From Gammaproteobacteria bacterium (GTDB lineage: Bacteria > Pseudomonadota > Gammaproteobacteria > Steroidobacterales > Steroidobacteraceae): a stretch of 42,342 nucleotides of DNA. The notes below the pieces were generated by a model. The model was not told the DNA's origin and ran no database searches. It saw nothing but the letters and a program-made list of their open reading frames with translations. Positions 1 through 9,227 of this stretch are shown here, one piece after another. The position numbers were made by a program, and so were the translations under genes. Each line of letters begins with the position of its first letter. The first letter of the stretch is position 1. The DNA is taken from the NCBI GenBank assembly GCA_028293805.1, contig JAQGOC010000105.1, positions 1 to 42,342 on the forward strand, read 5' to 3'.

Positions 1-24
1 TAGGTGCAACCCCCGCGAAGTCAA
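1..24 (-). promoter_or_regulatory. Possible sigma-70 promoter cut by window edge
   Basis: On the minus strand a TTGACT hexamer (19-24) is followed by 16 bases and then TA at the window edge, which fits a -35 box followed by the first bases of a -10 box lying outside the window. It would drive something to the left of the window. In many gammaproteobacteria tRNA genes follow pgsA, so a tRNA unit is a reasonable guess, but none is visible here. Confidence 0.3.
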
Positions 25-130
25 GGCGGATCGAAAGGGTCGCGGGCGATAAAAAGTCAGCGCCCTCGCCCACTTACCTGCCTCTCCCATAAAAATGTGC
101 ATCGCAGCAGCGATTTCGCGCAGCGGCGCC

Positions 131-685
131 TCAACGCGTGAGCTCGGGCCAGGCCGCGCGCAGGTATGCCACCATGGAAAACAGGGTCGCCGCCGCCGCC
201 AGCTCGGTGAGCACCACGCCGAGGTTATAGATCGGCAGTCCGATCAGGTCCCAGCGGAACAGCATCATCGAGAGACCGACGATCTGCAGAATCGTCTTGT
301 ACTTGCCGAACTGCGACACGGCGACCTTGCGCCGCTGCCCGATCTCGGCCATCCACTCGCGCAGCGCGGAAATAGTGATTTCGCGGCCGATGATGACTGC
401 AGCCGTAAGCACTATAAGGGCTCTCGTGTCTTTGCTCACCAGCAGTACCAGCGCGACCGCCACAACCAGCTTGTCCGCCACCGGATCCAGGAAGGCGCCC
501 AACCGTGACGTCTGCCCGAGACGCCGCGCGAGATAGCCGTCCAGCGAGTCCGTGATGCCCGCAGCCGCGAAGAGCAGGCCCGCCGCGGGGTCTGCCCACG
601 GATACGGCATATAGAACAAGAGGACGATGAGCGGAATCGCGAAAATGCGAATCCACGTCAGGGTGTTCGGCACATTCCAGAGCAT
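131..685 (-). CDS. pgsA: CDP-diacylglycerol-glycerol-3-phosphate 3-phosphatidyltransferase
   Basis: This 184-residue inner-membrane enzyme makes phosphatidylglycerol phosphate from CDP-diacylglycerol and glycerol-3-phosphate, the committed step to phosphatidylglycerol and cardiolipin. The CDP-alcohol phosphotransferase signature is complete around residues 46-71 (DSLDGYLARR, then G and the paired aspartates in FLDPVADK). Hydrophobic stretches before and after it fit the usual six-helix topology, and the N-terminus MLWNVPNTLTWIRI is typical. Length matches the family (about 180-190). It follows uvrC in the same direction with a 78-bp gap, the usual gammaproteobacterial pairing, so co-transcription is likely. 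I saw no clear terminator in the 130 bases after it. Confidence 0.96.
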   Translation of the reverse strand: MLWNVPNTLTWIRIFAIPLIVLLFYMPYPWADPAAGLLFAAAGITDSLDGYLARRLGQTSRLGAFLDPVADKLVVAVALVLLVSKDTRALIVLTAAVIIGREITISALREWMAEIGQRRKVAVSQFGKYKTILQIVGLSMMLFRWDLIGLPIYNLGVVLTELAAAATLFSMVAYLRAAWPELTR

Positions 686-763
686 TGAGGATCAGGCGGT
701 AGCGGCGCAGATAGGGGCCAGAGCGGGTCGGACGCAGCAGCTGCCCATCGGTCAGACCCACTC

Positions 764-2587
764 CTAAGAACCAGGGTGGAGGTGATCATAAAGACTTCGC
801 GCCAAGGATGCGCCGATTCCGGGCACCTTCTCGAAATCCGCGATGCCGGCACGCATGACGCCCTGCAACCCGCCGAAGTGCTTGAGCAGTTCACGCCGCT
901 TGGCCGGCCCCAGGCCAGGAACTACCTCGAGCACCGATTCGTTGTAGCGCCGCGCGCGCTTGCGCCGATGTCCGGTGATCGCGAACCGGTGAGCCTCATC
1001 GCGAATCCGCTGCACGAGGCGCGAAGCCGGCGAATGCGCCTCAGGCACTCGCGGGGCGCCGGCGCCGTACACGAACAGGCGCTCCTGGCCCGGCTTGCGG
1101 TCCGGGCCTTTCGCTACGCCGACGAGTGTGATGTCGCCGAATCCGAGGCCTTCGAGCGCCTCGTGAACCTGACCGATCTGACCCAATCCGCCGTCGATCA
1201 GCAGCAGGTCGGGCGCCGGGACTTCGCCCGCGCGGATGCGCGTGTAGCGTCGTTCCAAAGCCTGGCGCAGCGCTGCATAATCATCGCCAGGGGTCACCCC
1301 CGTGATGTTGAAGCGCCGATATTCTTTCTTCAGCGGCCCTTCCGGACCAAACACCACGCAGGACGCCACCGTACCCTCGCCGCCCGTGTGGCTGATATCG
1401 AAGCATTCGATGCGCGCAGGCGGCTCAGGCAGATCGAGCTCCGTTGCGAGCGCTGCGAGCATTTCATCCATGCCCTGTTTTTGTGCGAGCCGCATACGCA
1501 GGCCCTGCGTCGCGTTCTCCTCGGTCATCTCGACCCATCTCACACCGAGCCCACGCACTGGACAGCGCACTTCGATCGACCGGTTGGCGCGCGTGCTGAG
1601 GGCCTGTCCCAGCGACTCCGCATCCTCCAGCTTGCGCCCCAAGAAGACCTCGGGCGGCGGATCCTGAGAGGCGTAGTACTGCATGACGAACGACGCCAGC
1701 GCTTCTTCCGGCTCCGCAAGCGCAGCGCGCGGAAAGTAACTCGTCGTGCCGAGGTTGCGACCGCCTCGGACCAACATGACGCTCACCGCGTACTCGCCGG
1801 GCTCGCCCACGATCGCGAAGACGTCGACGTCGCGCTCGCCTTCCGCGGTGACGACCTGCTGCGCCTGGATGCGCTTCAGAGTCGCGAGCTGATCGCGGAT
1901 CACCGCCGCGCGCTCGAATTCGAGGCGGCCGGCGGCCTCCTCCATTCGTGTCTGCAGCTGTGCGTTAACCTCGTCGCTGCGCCCTTCGAGCACCTTCACA
2001 GCGGCTTCGATGTCCTGCGCGTAGACCTCGGCAGTGACCAACCCGACGCAAGGCGCCGAACACCGGCCGATCTGGTGCTGCAGGCAGGGCCGGCTGCGGT
2101 TCGCGAAGAAGCTGTCCCGGCAGTTGCGGATCCGGAACAGCTTCTGCAGCTGGTTGAGGCTCTCCCGCACCGCTCCAGCGTTCGGAAACGGCCCGAAGTA
2201 CCGGCCGGGCTCGCTGCGCGCGCCGCGATAGAACGCGAGTCGCGGAAAGTCGTGCTCGACGCACAGATGAATGTAGGGAAAACTCTTGTCGTCGCGTAGG
2301 ACGATGTTGAAGCGGGGCTTGTGAGCCTTGATGAGGTTGTATTCGAGCAGCAGCGCCTCGGCCTCGGAGTTGGTGACCGTGACCTCGATCTTCGCGATCT
2401 GCTGAACCAGCGCCTGGATCTTCGGATTGACGTTGCCGGCATTGAAATAGGTACTGACGCGGTCCTTCAGGCTCTTCGCCTTGCCGACGTACAGGATTTC
2501 ATCATCCGCACTGAACATGCGGTACACGCCCGGCCGCTTCGGCAGGGCGGCCGTGTAATCCTTGTGATCGAACACTTTAGCGTTCAT
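764..2587 (-). CDS. uvrC: Excinuclease ABC subunit C
   Basis: UvrC is the dual-incision nuclease of nucleotide excision repair; it cuts on both sides of a lesion held by UvrB. The 607-residue protein is full length. An N-terminal GIY-YIG nuclease domain (GVYRMF and ILYVGKAKSLKDR, about residues 19-50) makes the 3' cut. A UVR motif around residues 205-240 (RLEFERAAVIRDQL) binds UvrB. The RNase H-like domain follows, with acidic residues in ECFDISH, GDDYAAL and LLIDGG plus the DEAHRFA histidine, and makes the 5' cut. Two helix-hairpin-helix units (VPGLGPAKRRELL and VPGIGASLARSL) end the protein. It lies 31 bp after the uracil-DNA glycosylase gene in the same direction, so two repair functions probably share a transcript. 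Confidence 0.97.
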   Translation of the reverse strand: MNAKVFDHKDYTAALPKRPGVYRMFSADDEILYVGKAKSLKDRVSTYFNAGNVNPKIQALVQQIAKIEVTVTNSEAEALLLEYNLIKAHKPRFNIVLRDDKSFPYIHLCVEHDFPRLAFYRGARSEPGRYFGPFPNAGAVRESLNQLQKLFRIRNCRDSFFANRSRPCLQHQIGRCSAPCVGLVTAEVYAQDIEAAVKVLEGRSDEVNAQLQTRMEEAAGRLEFERAAVIRDQLATLKRIQAQQVVTAEGERDVDVFAIVGEPGEYAVSVMLVRGGRNLGTTSYFPRAALAEPEEALASFVMQYYASQDPPPEVFLGRKLEDAESLGQALSTRANRSIEVRCPVRGLGVRWVEMTEENATQGLRMRLAQKQGMDEMLAALATELDLPEPPARIECFDISHTGGEGTVASCVVFGPEGPLKKEYRRFNITGVTPGDDYAALRQALERRYTRIRAGEVPAPDLLLIDGGLGQIGQVHEALEGLGFGDITLVGVAKGPDRKPGQERLFVYGAGAPRVPEAHSPASRLVQRIRDEAHRFAITGHRRKRARRYNESVLEVVPGLGPAKRRELLKHFGGLQGVMRAGIADFEKVPGIGASLARSLYDHLHPGS

Positions 2588-2618
2588 GTCTGGAAGCCCG
2601 ACGGACCGATGCAGGCGG

Positions 2619-3311
2619 CTACAGTCCTGCCAACTCGCACGCCCGCGCCACGACCTTCTTGAACATGGGTTCCGTCAGCACTTTGGTGGACGTGTTGTAC
2701 CGGCTGCAATGATAAGAGTCGACGAGGTGTTTCGTCTCGCTCAGAGCATGCTCCGCCCCATGCCCGAACGGGAACTGGCTGCGCTTGAGGCCGTGCGCGA
2801 TGAGTACGGCATCGTGAGCAACCCGCCCGAGGGCCAGAACTACCTTCACGCTGGCCAACTGCCGCAACTCGACCTGGAGGTAGGCATTGCAGGTACGAAT
2901 CTCACCCGGAAGCGGCTTGTTCCCGGGCGGCACGCATTTGACCGCGTTAGCGATGCGCGCGTTCTGCAGCTTGAGGCCATCGTCCGCCGCAATCGACTCC
3001 GAGCGGGTCGCGAGCCCGAGCTCGTAGAGTGTCTCGTAAAGGAGGATGCCGGCGTAATCGCCGGTGAACGGACGCCCCGTGCGGTTCGCGCCGTGCATCC
3101 CCGGCGCCAAGCCTACGAACAGGATTCTCGGGGCCGCGACGCCGAACGAAGGGACCGGCCGCGCGAAGTAGTCCGGATACGTTTCGTGCGTCTCCGCCAG
3201 AAACTCCGCGAGTCGCGGGCAACGCGTGCAGCCTGGGTCGTACGCATCGCTACGTTTACCCGCAGGCGGGCGCCCGCCTGAGGACGCGAATGCTTTGCGG
3301 CGCTCAGTCAT
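2619..3311 (-). CDS. Family 5 (UdgB-like) uracil-DNA glycosylase
   Basis: This 230-residue protein fits the family 5 uracil-DNA glycosylases, Fe-S enzymes that remove uracil and other deaminated bases. The motif A region [19 protein letters not shown] (residues 67-85) carries the family 5 pattern, which lacks the catalytic Asp or Asn of other families. Four cysteines (C28, C31, C126, C141) have the spacing expected for a [4Fe-4S] cluster. The second motif reads HCSRYNTST (201-209), with Cys where many relatives have Pro. The start at 3311 overlaps the end of icd by 8 bp, so translation may be coupled. Family assignment is strong; substrate range cannot be read from sequence. Confidence 0.9.
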   Translation of the reverse strand: MTERRKAFASSGGRPPAGKRSDAYDPGCTRCPRLAEFLAETHETYPDYFARPVPSFGVAAPRILFVGLAPGMHGANRTGRPFTGDYAGILLYETLYELGLATRSESIAADDGLKLQNARIANAVKCVPPGNKPLPGEIRTCNAYLQVELRQLASVKVVLALGRVAHDAVLIAHGLKRSQFPFGHGAEHALSETKHLVDSYHCSRYNTSTKVLTEPMFKKVVARACELAGL

Positions 3312-4632
3312 CCATGTGCCGAATGATCGCAGTGGCGAACCCAGAGCAACTCATGAGCGTCGCGCCGGGAATCAGCCGTTGCAGATCCTCTTCCACGTTC
3401 TTGCGCGCAGCCAGTTCGCGCTTCGGCGCCTTGATGGCTTCGCGTAAACGGGCCAGATCGTAGGTGAGCTCTTTGTTAGCTATGGTGTTCGCCACACCCT
3501 TGATGATGAGGTCCGCCGCTTCGTTCCAGCCCAGATATCGCAGCATCATCTCGGATGACAGAATGAGGGAGCCAGGATTGACGCGGTCCTTGCCGGCAAA
3601 GCCCGGCGCGGTGCCGTGCGTGGCTTCAAACACCGCGAGGCCTTCTCCGATGTTCCCTCCAGGTGCGATGCCGATGCCGCCTACCTGCGCCGCGAGTGCA
3701 TCCGACACGTAGTCGCCATTGAGATTGAGCGTGGCGATGACGTCGTATTCCTCCGGGCGCAGCAGCACCTGCTGCAGGAAATTGTCGGCGATCACGTCCT
3801 TCACGACGATGTCTTTACCCGTGAGCGGATTTGGAAAAGCGAGCCATGGGCCGCCGCCAATCTCCTGGGCGCCGAACTCCTCCTTGGCGAGCTGGTAGCC
3901 CCAGTTCCGGAAGGCGCCTTCCGTGAACTTCATAATGTTGCCCTTGTGGACCAGGGTCACTGAAGTCCGATCGGTCTCGATGGCGTATTGGATGGCCTTG
4001 CGAATGAGTCGCTGGCTACCCTCTTTCGAGACCGGCTTGATTCCGATGCCGGAGCTAGCGGGGAAGCGAATGCCGGTCACCCCGAGGTCTTTCTGCAGAT
4101 AGGCAATGAGCTTGTGTACCTCGGCCGAGCCCGCGGGCCACTCGATGCCAGTGTAGATATCCTCCGTGTTCTCGCGAAAGATCACCATGTCGGTGAGGCT
4201 CGCGTCCTGCATGGGACTGGAGACGCCCGGGAAGTAGCGGATGGGGCGCACGCAGGCGTACAGATCGAGACTCTGCCGCATCGCTACGTTGAGCGAGCGG
4301 ATGCCCCCGCCTATTGGCGTGCCGAGCGGCCCTTTGATCGACACCACGAACTCGCGGAGGGCGTGCAGCGTCTCCTCGGGAAACCATTGCCCATACCGGG
4401 CGTTGGCCTTCTCGCCCGAGTAGACCTCCATCCAGGAGATCCGTCGGCGCTTACCATAGGCTTTCTCGACGGCAGCGTTCACGACTCGAAGCATGGCCGG
4501 CGTCACGTCTACACCGATCCCGTCGCCTTCTATGAAGGGAATGATCGGATCGTCCGGGACGTTTAGCGAAGTATTGGGATTGACCGTGATCTTGCGTCCC
4601 TCGGAGGGGACGACGATGTGCTCATAGTGCAT
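3304..4632 (-). CDS. icd: Isocitrate dehydrogenase, NADP-dependent
   Basis: Icd oxidatively decarboxylates isocitrate to 2-oxoglutarate in the TCA cycle, making NADPH. The protein tracks Escherichia coli Icd closely ([18 protein letters not shown] start, [59 protein letters not shown]). The serine in GIRSLN is the one AceK phosphorylates in E. coli, so flux control at the glyoxylate branch is possible; AceK is not in this window. I chose the ATG at 4632 (MHYEHIV, 442 residues); the open frame runs 44 codons further upstream without family similarity. Unusually, about 24 residues ([15 protein letters not shown] and on) are inserted between YDLARL and the C-terminal [10 protein letters not shown] segment. 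Confidence 0.95.
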   Translation of the reverse strand: MHYEHIVVPSEGRKITVNPNTSLNVPDDPIIPFIEGDGIGVDVTPAMLRVVNAAVEKAYGKRRRISWMEVYSGEKANARYGQWFPEETLHALREFVVSIKGPLGTPIGGGIRSLNVAMRQSLDLYACVRPIRYFPGVSSPMQDASLTDMVIFRENTEDIYTGIEWPAGSAEVHKLIAYLQKDLGVTGIRFPASSGIGIKPVSKEGSQRLIRKAIQYAIETDRTSVTLVHKGNIMKFTEGAFRNWGYQLAKEEFGAQEIGGGPWLAFPNPLTGKDIVVKDVIADNFLQQVLLRPEEYDVIATLNLNGDYVSDALAAQVGGIGIAPGGNIGEGLAVFEATHGTAPGFAGKDRVNPGSLILSSEMMLRYLGWNEAADLIIKGVANTIANKELTYDLARLREAIKAPKRELAARKNVEEDLQRLIPGATLMSCSGFATAIIRHMDD

Positions 4633-4685
4633 GCGAGGCTGCTGGTCCCTGGCGTTATCAGGCGCGCGATTTTCGCGGACTACGA

Positions 4686-4707
4686 CCTCTAGGTCGAGCC
4701 CTAAAGG
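4686..4707. repeat. Imperfect inverted repeat upstream of icd
   Basis: CCTCTAGG (4686-4693) and CCTAAAGG (4700-4707) are inverted with one mismatch around a 6-bp spacer, about 55 bp upstream of the icd start. It could be an operator or a hairpin in the icd leader. The rest of the 224-bp gap (4633-4856) shows no gene and no convincing -35/-10 pair. Confidence 0.3.
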
Positions 4708-4856
4708 GGCATTTGCAAGAGATACTCGACGGAGTTCGCAGCCGGGGCAACGGCTGCTTGCCACATTCCGTGCGGGTCGTTGGAGCCGCTAGCGCATCGC
4801 GCCCACGCCATGAGTGCTCGCAGTACGACTCACCGAGGGGCCGTGCGCCTCAGCCC

Positions 4857-6239
4857 TTACTGCGGTGTACTTGCGCGTTTATCAGCGCGGCGGGTCTGGC
4901 TCCGCTCGGCGATGAGCATCGCCAGTTCGAGCGCCTGCTCGTGGTTCAGCCGCGGATCGACCGAGGAACGATAGGCACGCTGCAGGTCTGCATCCGTCAG
5001 CCCACGGGCGCCGCCAGTGCACTCCGTAACGTCCTCGCCGGTGAGCTCGATATGCACGCCGCCAAGATATGAACCCATATCCGCATGGATGCGGAAGGCA
5101 AGGTCCAACTCCTTCAGAATGTTTTCGAAGCGCCGCGTCTTGAGTCCGCCGGCGGCGGATTCGGTGTTGCCGTGCATGGGATCGCAGATCCATAGCACGG
5201 TCTGTCCGGTCTGGCGCACGGCCTCAATGGCCCGCGGCAGCGAAGTTTCGATGTCTTTCGCGCCAAAGCGATGAATGAGGGTCAGGCGGCCGGGCTGATT
5301 CTGCGAGTTGAGTGTAGTGACGAGCCCATGCAGACAGGACGAATCCATCGCGGTGCCGACCTTCAAACCGATCGGGTTGGAAATGCCGCGCATGTATTCG
5401 ACGTGCGCGCCGTCGAGTTGCGCCGTACGCATTCCAATCCAGGGCATGTGCGTCGACAGGTTGTACCAGCGGTTTTGCCGGGGGATGAAGCGCGTCTGTG
5501 CCTGCTCGTAGAGCAGATGCAACCCCTCATGGCTCGAGTAGAAATCGGCTAGCGTCCCTTCAGCCACGCCGCGACCGCTGATGCCCTCGAAGAAATCGAG
5601 CGCATCGCCGATCGAATTCACGATGCGCTGATAGGCGTCCTTCAGCTGCGCATGCTTCATGAACCCGAGATCCCAGTACTCCGGGTGATGCAGGTCGGCG
5701 AAACCGCCGTCGACCAGCGCGCGGACAAAATTCAACGTGAGGGCCGCACGCTCATAGCCGCGCAGGAGGAGTTCCGGATCCGCCGCGCGCGCCTCGGCCG
5801 TAAACTCAGGGCGATTCACGAGGTCGCCGCGATAGCTCGGCAGCGTCACGCCATTGCGCGTCTCGGTATCCACGGATCGGGGCTTGGCATACTGCCCGGC
5901 CATGCGTCCGACGCGGATGATCGGCTTTTTCAGGCCGTGCAGCAGCACCAGGCTCATCTGCAGCAGAATCTTGAGCTTCTTCGCGATCGTGTCCGACTCG
6001 CAGTCGGCGAAGGTCTCGGCGCAATCACCGCCCTGCAGCAGGAATGCCTGCCCCCGCTGCGCAGCGGCGAGGCGCTCGCGAAGCGCGTCGATTTCCCAGG
6101 AAACCACGATCGGCGGCAGCCGCGACAGGTGCGCCACGGCGGCTTCGAGAGCCTTCGAGTCGGCGTAGGTCGGCTGCTGCTGAGCTACTTTGGTCTGCCA
6201 GGTCGCGCTATGCCAGGAAACGGTGTCTGGAGGTCTCAT
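4857..6239 (-). CDS. Class II 3-deoxy-7-phosphoheptulonate (DAHP) synthase
   Basis: DAHP synthase condenses phosphoenolpyruvate with erythrose-4-phosphate, the first step of the shikimate pathway to aromatic amino acids. This is the class II type (plant and Mycobacterium AroG-like), unrelated in sequence to E. coli AroF/G/H. Diagnostic segments include WEIDALRERL, FLLQGGDCAETF (the metal-binding cysteine), VGRMAGQYAKPRS, RGDLVNRPEF, DPMHGNT and the C-terminal GGVHIELTGEDVTECTGG. The ATG at 6239 gives 460 residues, normal for the class; the open frame continues 66 codons upstream into the divergent promoter region but looks non-coding. It faces away from the lysine-oxidation operon across 166 bp (6240-6405), which must hold both promoters. 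No leader peptide or attenuator was recognised. Confidence 0.93.
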   Translation of the reverse strand: MRPPDTVSWHSATWQTKVAQQQPTYADSKALEAAVAHLSRLPPIVVSWEIDALRERLAAAQRGQAFLLQGGDCAETFADCESDTIAKKLKILLQMSLVLLHGLKKPIIRVGRMAGQYAKPRSVDTETRNGVTLPSYRGDLVNRPEFTAEARAADPELLLRGYERAALTLNFVRALVDGGFADLHHPEYWDLGFMKHAQLKDAYQRIVNSIGDALDFFEGISGRGVAEGTLADFYSSHEGLHLLYEQAQTRFIPRQNRWYNLSTHMPWIGMRTAQLDGAHVEYMRGISNPIGLKVGTAMDSSCLHGLVTTLNSQNQPGRLTLIHRFGAKDIETSLPRAIEAVRQTGQTVLWICDPMHGNTESAAGGLKTRRFENILKELDLAFRIHADMGSYLGGVHIELTGEDVTECTGGARGLTDADLQRAYRSSVDPRLNHEQALELAMLIAERSQTRRADKRASTPQ

Positions 6240-6405
6240 GATGACTTCGATGCTACCACGGAGCTGCCCAAGAACTGGCGCCGGGGGCTTGGCGGGGGCA
6301 AAATGCGCGACCTTTTTAACGTTCAGCGCAAAGCGGCGCGCCCGTGGGCGCCGTCCTAAAACAACGGAACATGGCCCACCCCCGTGCGGGCCCAGAGGCG
6401 GATGT

Positions 6406-7578
6406 ATGCATCGTGTACTGATCCTAGGCGCCGGCAAGATTGGCGCCCTGATTTCCGGATTGCTTGCCGAATCAGGGGGTTACAAGGTCGACCTTGGGGA
6501 CGTCGATGGGGCTGCCGCCGAGGCGGTCGTCCGCGCCCACGGAGCGGGCAGCCTGACCGCGTTCCCCTTGGATGCCTCCAACGGCACGGCACTGAGCAAG
6601 CACCTCGCCGAGCACCCCGTCGACGCCGTCATTTCCAGCCTGCCCTACTACTGCAATGTGAGCGTCGCGGAAGCGGCCCGGAAGGCGGGATCCCACTACT
6701 TTGATCTGACCGAGGACGTGGAAGTCACGCGCGCGGTGCGTGCCATCGCAACGGGCGCAAAGCAGGCGTTCGTCCCGCAATGCGGTCTTGCACCGGGCTT
6801 CATAAGTATCGCGGCGGCCGAGCTCATCACGCATTTCGATGAGCTGCGGGCGGTAAAGCTGCGCGTAGGCGCCCTGCCCCAGCATCCAAACAACGTGCTG
6901 AAGTATTCGCTCACGTGGTCCACGGAAGGTCTCATCAACGAGTACGGTAACCCGTGCCAGGCAGTCATGGACGGCCGCATGCTCGAAGTCGCGCCGCTGG
7001 AAGGGCTCGAAGAGATCGAGATCGACGGCACCCTGTACGAGGCCTTCAACACTTCGGGCGGCCTCGGGTCGCTCGCCGAAACGCACGGCACCCAGTGCGA
7101 GTCGATGAACTACAAGACCATCCGCTATCCCGGCCATTGCGATCAGATGCGGTTGCTGATGAACGACCTGAAGCTCAATCACGATCGCGGCACGCTGAAA
7201 CACATTCTCGAGAATGCCGTCCCGCAGACACTGCAGGACGTGGTGATCGTTTACGCCGCCGTGACCGGCACGCAGGATGGACAGTTGCGTGAAGAGAACT
7301 ACGTCAACAAGGTCTATCCGCAGGTGATCGCGGGCCGCCTGTGGTCGGCGATCCAGGTGACGACGGCCTCGGGCATCACCGCGGTCGTGGATCTCGTCCT
7401 CGAGAATCGCGGTAAATACAGCGGCTTCGTGGCCCAGGAGCAGTTTCGCCTGACCGACATCCTCGCCAACCGCTTCGGCCGCTACTACGCGCCCGGTGGC
7501 ACCAAGGACGTCTCCGGCGAGGTTGTCGTGTCCGGCAAAGCCGGTCATCAGCGCAGACAGAAGGTTGCCGCAAGATGA
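6406..7578 (+). CDS. Saccharopine/lysine dehydrogenase-family oxidoreductase
   Basis: The protein (390 residues) belongs to the saccharopine dehydrogenase superfamily (Lys9/lysine 6-dehydrogenase type). The N-terminal Rossmann motif is GAGKIG (8-13), followed by an acidic residue in the second strand (VDLGD). The central segments [22 protein letters not shown] and [10 protein letters not shown] are family hallmarks. It ends 4 bp inside the start of an ALDH7-type aldehyde dehydrogenase. That partner fits a route in which this enzyme makes aminoadipate semialdehyde, either from lysine (lysine 6-dehydrogenase) or from saccharopine. No lysine-ketoglutarate reductase is nearby, which favours the one-step lysine reaction, but this is inference. 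The start at 6406 has an AGAGG-like ribosome site; the frame is open further upstream. Confidence 0.85.
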   Translation: MHRVLILGAGKIGALISGLLAESGGYKVDLGDVDGAAAEAVVRAHGAGSLTAFPLDASNGTALSKHLAEHPVDAVISSLPYYCNVSVAEAARKAGSHYFDLTEDVEVTRAVRAIATGAKQAFVPQCGLAPGFISIAAAELITHFDELRAVKLRVGALPQHPNNVLKYSLTWSTEGLINEYGNPCQAVMDGRMLEVAPLEGLEEIEIDGTLYEAFNTSGGLGSLAETHGTQCESMNYKTIRYPGHCDQMRLLMNDLKLNHDRGTLKHILENAVPQTLQDVVIVYAAVTGTQDGQLREENYVNKVYPQVIAGRLWSAIQVTTASGITAVVDLVLENRGKYSGFVAQEQFRLTDILANRFGRYYAPGGTKDVSGEVVVSGKAGHQRRQKVAAR

Positions 7579-9116
7579 GCTCAATCGACCTCAATGCATT
7601 GTTGGCGAGGCTCGGCCTCGCGTCCGTCAATCCGGGCGCGTGGTCCGGCTCGAAGGGGTGGTCCAACACGGAGGAAGGCACGCTCATCAACGTGCGCAAT
7701 CCTGCAAATGGGATTGTGATCAGTCAGGTGCGCCCCGCTGACGAGGCGGACTATGAAGACGTAATCACGAGCGCTGCGCAGACCGCCTCGGCCTGGCGAG
7801 CGGTACCGGCGCCCAAGCGCGGCGAGGCGGTGCGCCTGATCGGCGAGGAACTGCGCCGTCACAAGGCCGATCTCGGCATGCTCGTGTCGCTCGAGAATGG
7901 CAAGATCCTGGCCGAAGGCCTGGGCGAAGTTCAGGAAATGATCGACATCGCCGACTTCGCCGTCGGCCAGTCGCGCATGCTCTACGGCAACACGATGCAC
8001 TCGGAGCGCCCCCAGCACCGCATGTACGAGCAGTGGCATCCGCTGGGCGTCGTGGGCATCATCTCGGCCTTCAATTTCCCGGTCGCCGTCTGGTCCTGGA
8101 ACGCCTTTCTCGCAGCAATCTGCGGCAACGTCTCGGTCTGGAAGCCATCGCCGAAGACACCTCTGACGGCTCTGGCTGTCCAACAGCTGTGCAACCGGGT
8201 GATGTCGGCCGCGAATCTCCCGCCGATCTTCCAGCTCTTCATCGACTCCGGCACGGAGCTCGCGACCCGCTTCGTCGATGACCGTCGGGTGGCGCTCGTT
8301 TCCTTCACCGGCTCCACGAACGTCGGCCGCAAGGTCGGCGAGCGAGTGGCCGCCCGCATGGGCAAGAGCCTCCTCGAGCTGGGCGGCAACAACGCCATCA
8401 TCGTCGATGACACTGCGAACTTGGATTTGGCCGTTCCGGCGATTGTCTTCGGTGCGGTCGGCACTGCCGGCCAACGCTGCACGACCACCCGGCGAGTCTT
8501 CGTGCACTCCGCTCGCGCCGCCGAACTTGAACGCCGACTCGTCCACGCCTACGGACAAGTCAAAATCGGCGACCCCCTGGAAAGCGGCACCCTCATGGGA
8601 CCGATGATCGACTCTCGTGCGGTCGACGGCTATCGGGCAGCCATCGCAGCCGCGCAAGCTGCCGGCGGCGAATTACTCTGCGGCGGCAAAGTCATTGCGA
8701 AACCAGGCAATTACGTCGAGCCGGCCATCGTCCGCGCCCGCAATGAATGGTCCATCGTGCAGACGGAAACGTTCGCTCCCATCCTGTACGTGATCCACGT
8801 CGAAACGCTCGCTGAGGCCCTCGCGCAGCAAAACGCCTCGGCACACGGACTGTCCTCCGCCCTGTTCACCGACCGTCTGCAGAATGCAGAGCTCTTCCTC
8901 TCAGTCACCGGCAGCGACTGCGGCATTGCCAACATCAACATCGGCACGTCCGGCGCCGAAATCGGCGGTGCCTTCGGCGGCGAGAAGGAAACCGGCGGGG
9001 GCCGCGAATCCGGTTCCGACGCCTGGAAAGCCTACATGCGCCGCCAGACCAACACGATCAACTGGAGCCCCAACCTCCCCCTGGCCCAGGGCATCGAGTT
9101 CAAAGTCGCCCCGTAG
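7575..9116 (+). CDS. ALDH7-type aminoadipate semialdehyde dehydrogenase
   Basis: This 513-residue NAD-dependent aldehyde dehydrogenase resembles antiquitin/ALDH7 and bacterial L-aminoadipate semialdehyde (piperideine-6-carboxylate) dehydrogenase. It would oxidise the semialdehyde from the preceding enzyme to 2-aminoadipate. Catalytic Cys302 sits in [11 protein letters not shown], Glu268 in LLELGG and Asn167 in AFNFPV. The C-terminal [17 protein letters not shown] block is characteristic of ALDH7. Its ATG overlaps the upstream stop as ATGA, so the two are translationally coupled. Some ALDH7 enzymes also detoxify aldehydes under osmotic or oxidative stress, an alternative physiological role. 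Confidence 0.93.
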   Translation: MSSIDLNALLARLGLASVNPGAWSGSKGWSNTEEGTLINVRNPANGIVISQVRPADEADYEDVITSAAQTASAWRAVPAPKRGEAVRLIGEELRRHKADLGMLVSLENGKILAEGLGEVQEMIDIADFAVGQSRMLYGNTMHSERPQHRMYEQWHPLGVVGIISAFNFPVAVWSWNAFLAAICGNVSVWKPSPKTPLTALAVQQLCNRVMSAANLPPIFQLFIDSGTELATRFVDDRRVALVSFTGSTNVGRKVGERVAARMGKSLLELGGNNAIIVDDTANLDLAVPAIVFGAVGTAGQRCTTTRRVFVHSARAAELERRLVHAYGQVKIGDPLESGTLMGPMIDSRAVDGYRAAIAAAQAAGGELLCGGKVIAKPGNYVEPAIVRARNEWSIVQTETFAPILYVIHVETLAEALAQQNASAHGLSSALFTDRLQNAELFLSVTGSDCGIANINIGTSGAEIGGAFGGEKETGGGRESGSDAWKAYMRRQTNTINWSPNLPLAQGIEFKVAP

Positions 9117-9129
9117 TTCGAGCCCGCGC

Positions 9130-9150
9130 GGGTGGCCAGGAGGGCCACCC
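9130..9150. terminator. Hairpin between convergent genes
   Basis: GGGTGGCC (9130-9137) and GGCCACCC (9143-9150) form a perfect 8-bp stem with a 5-base loop, midway between the converging ALDH and sensor kinase genes. There is no T-run on either side, so it is not a classical intrinsic terminator. It may still stabilise 3' ends or terminate weakly in both directions. A 10-bp palindrome (CCCGCGCGGG, 9123-9132) overlaps it. Confidence 0.4.
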
Positions 9151-9227
9151 CGGGACACCAGACAATCGTGAGCCCGCGCTCGCACTCGCGGTGCCGGACT
9201 CGAGATCTCTATCAGCTCCCGTGCGTC

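Noticed and set aside
1..130. tRNA gene at the left edge, expected after pgsA
   Set aside because: No cloverleaf or CCA end could be built; only a partial promoter-like element is seen.
776..2299. 507-codon open frame on the plus strand opposite uvrC
   Set aside because: It is the antisense of uvrC in a GC-rich genome; the translation is rich in Arg, His and Ala and has no recognisable domain.
6240..6437. Longer N-terminus for DAHP synthase (start at 6437)
   Set aside because: The extra 66 residues would cover the divergent promoter and start of the neighbouring gene and do not resemble the family.
9130..9150. Classical intrinsic terminator between the converging ALDH and kinase genes
   Set aside because: The stem is good but there is no T-run on either side, so it is listed only as a hairpin with modest confidence.
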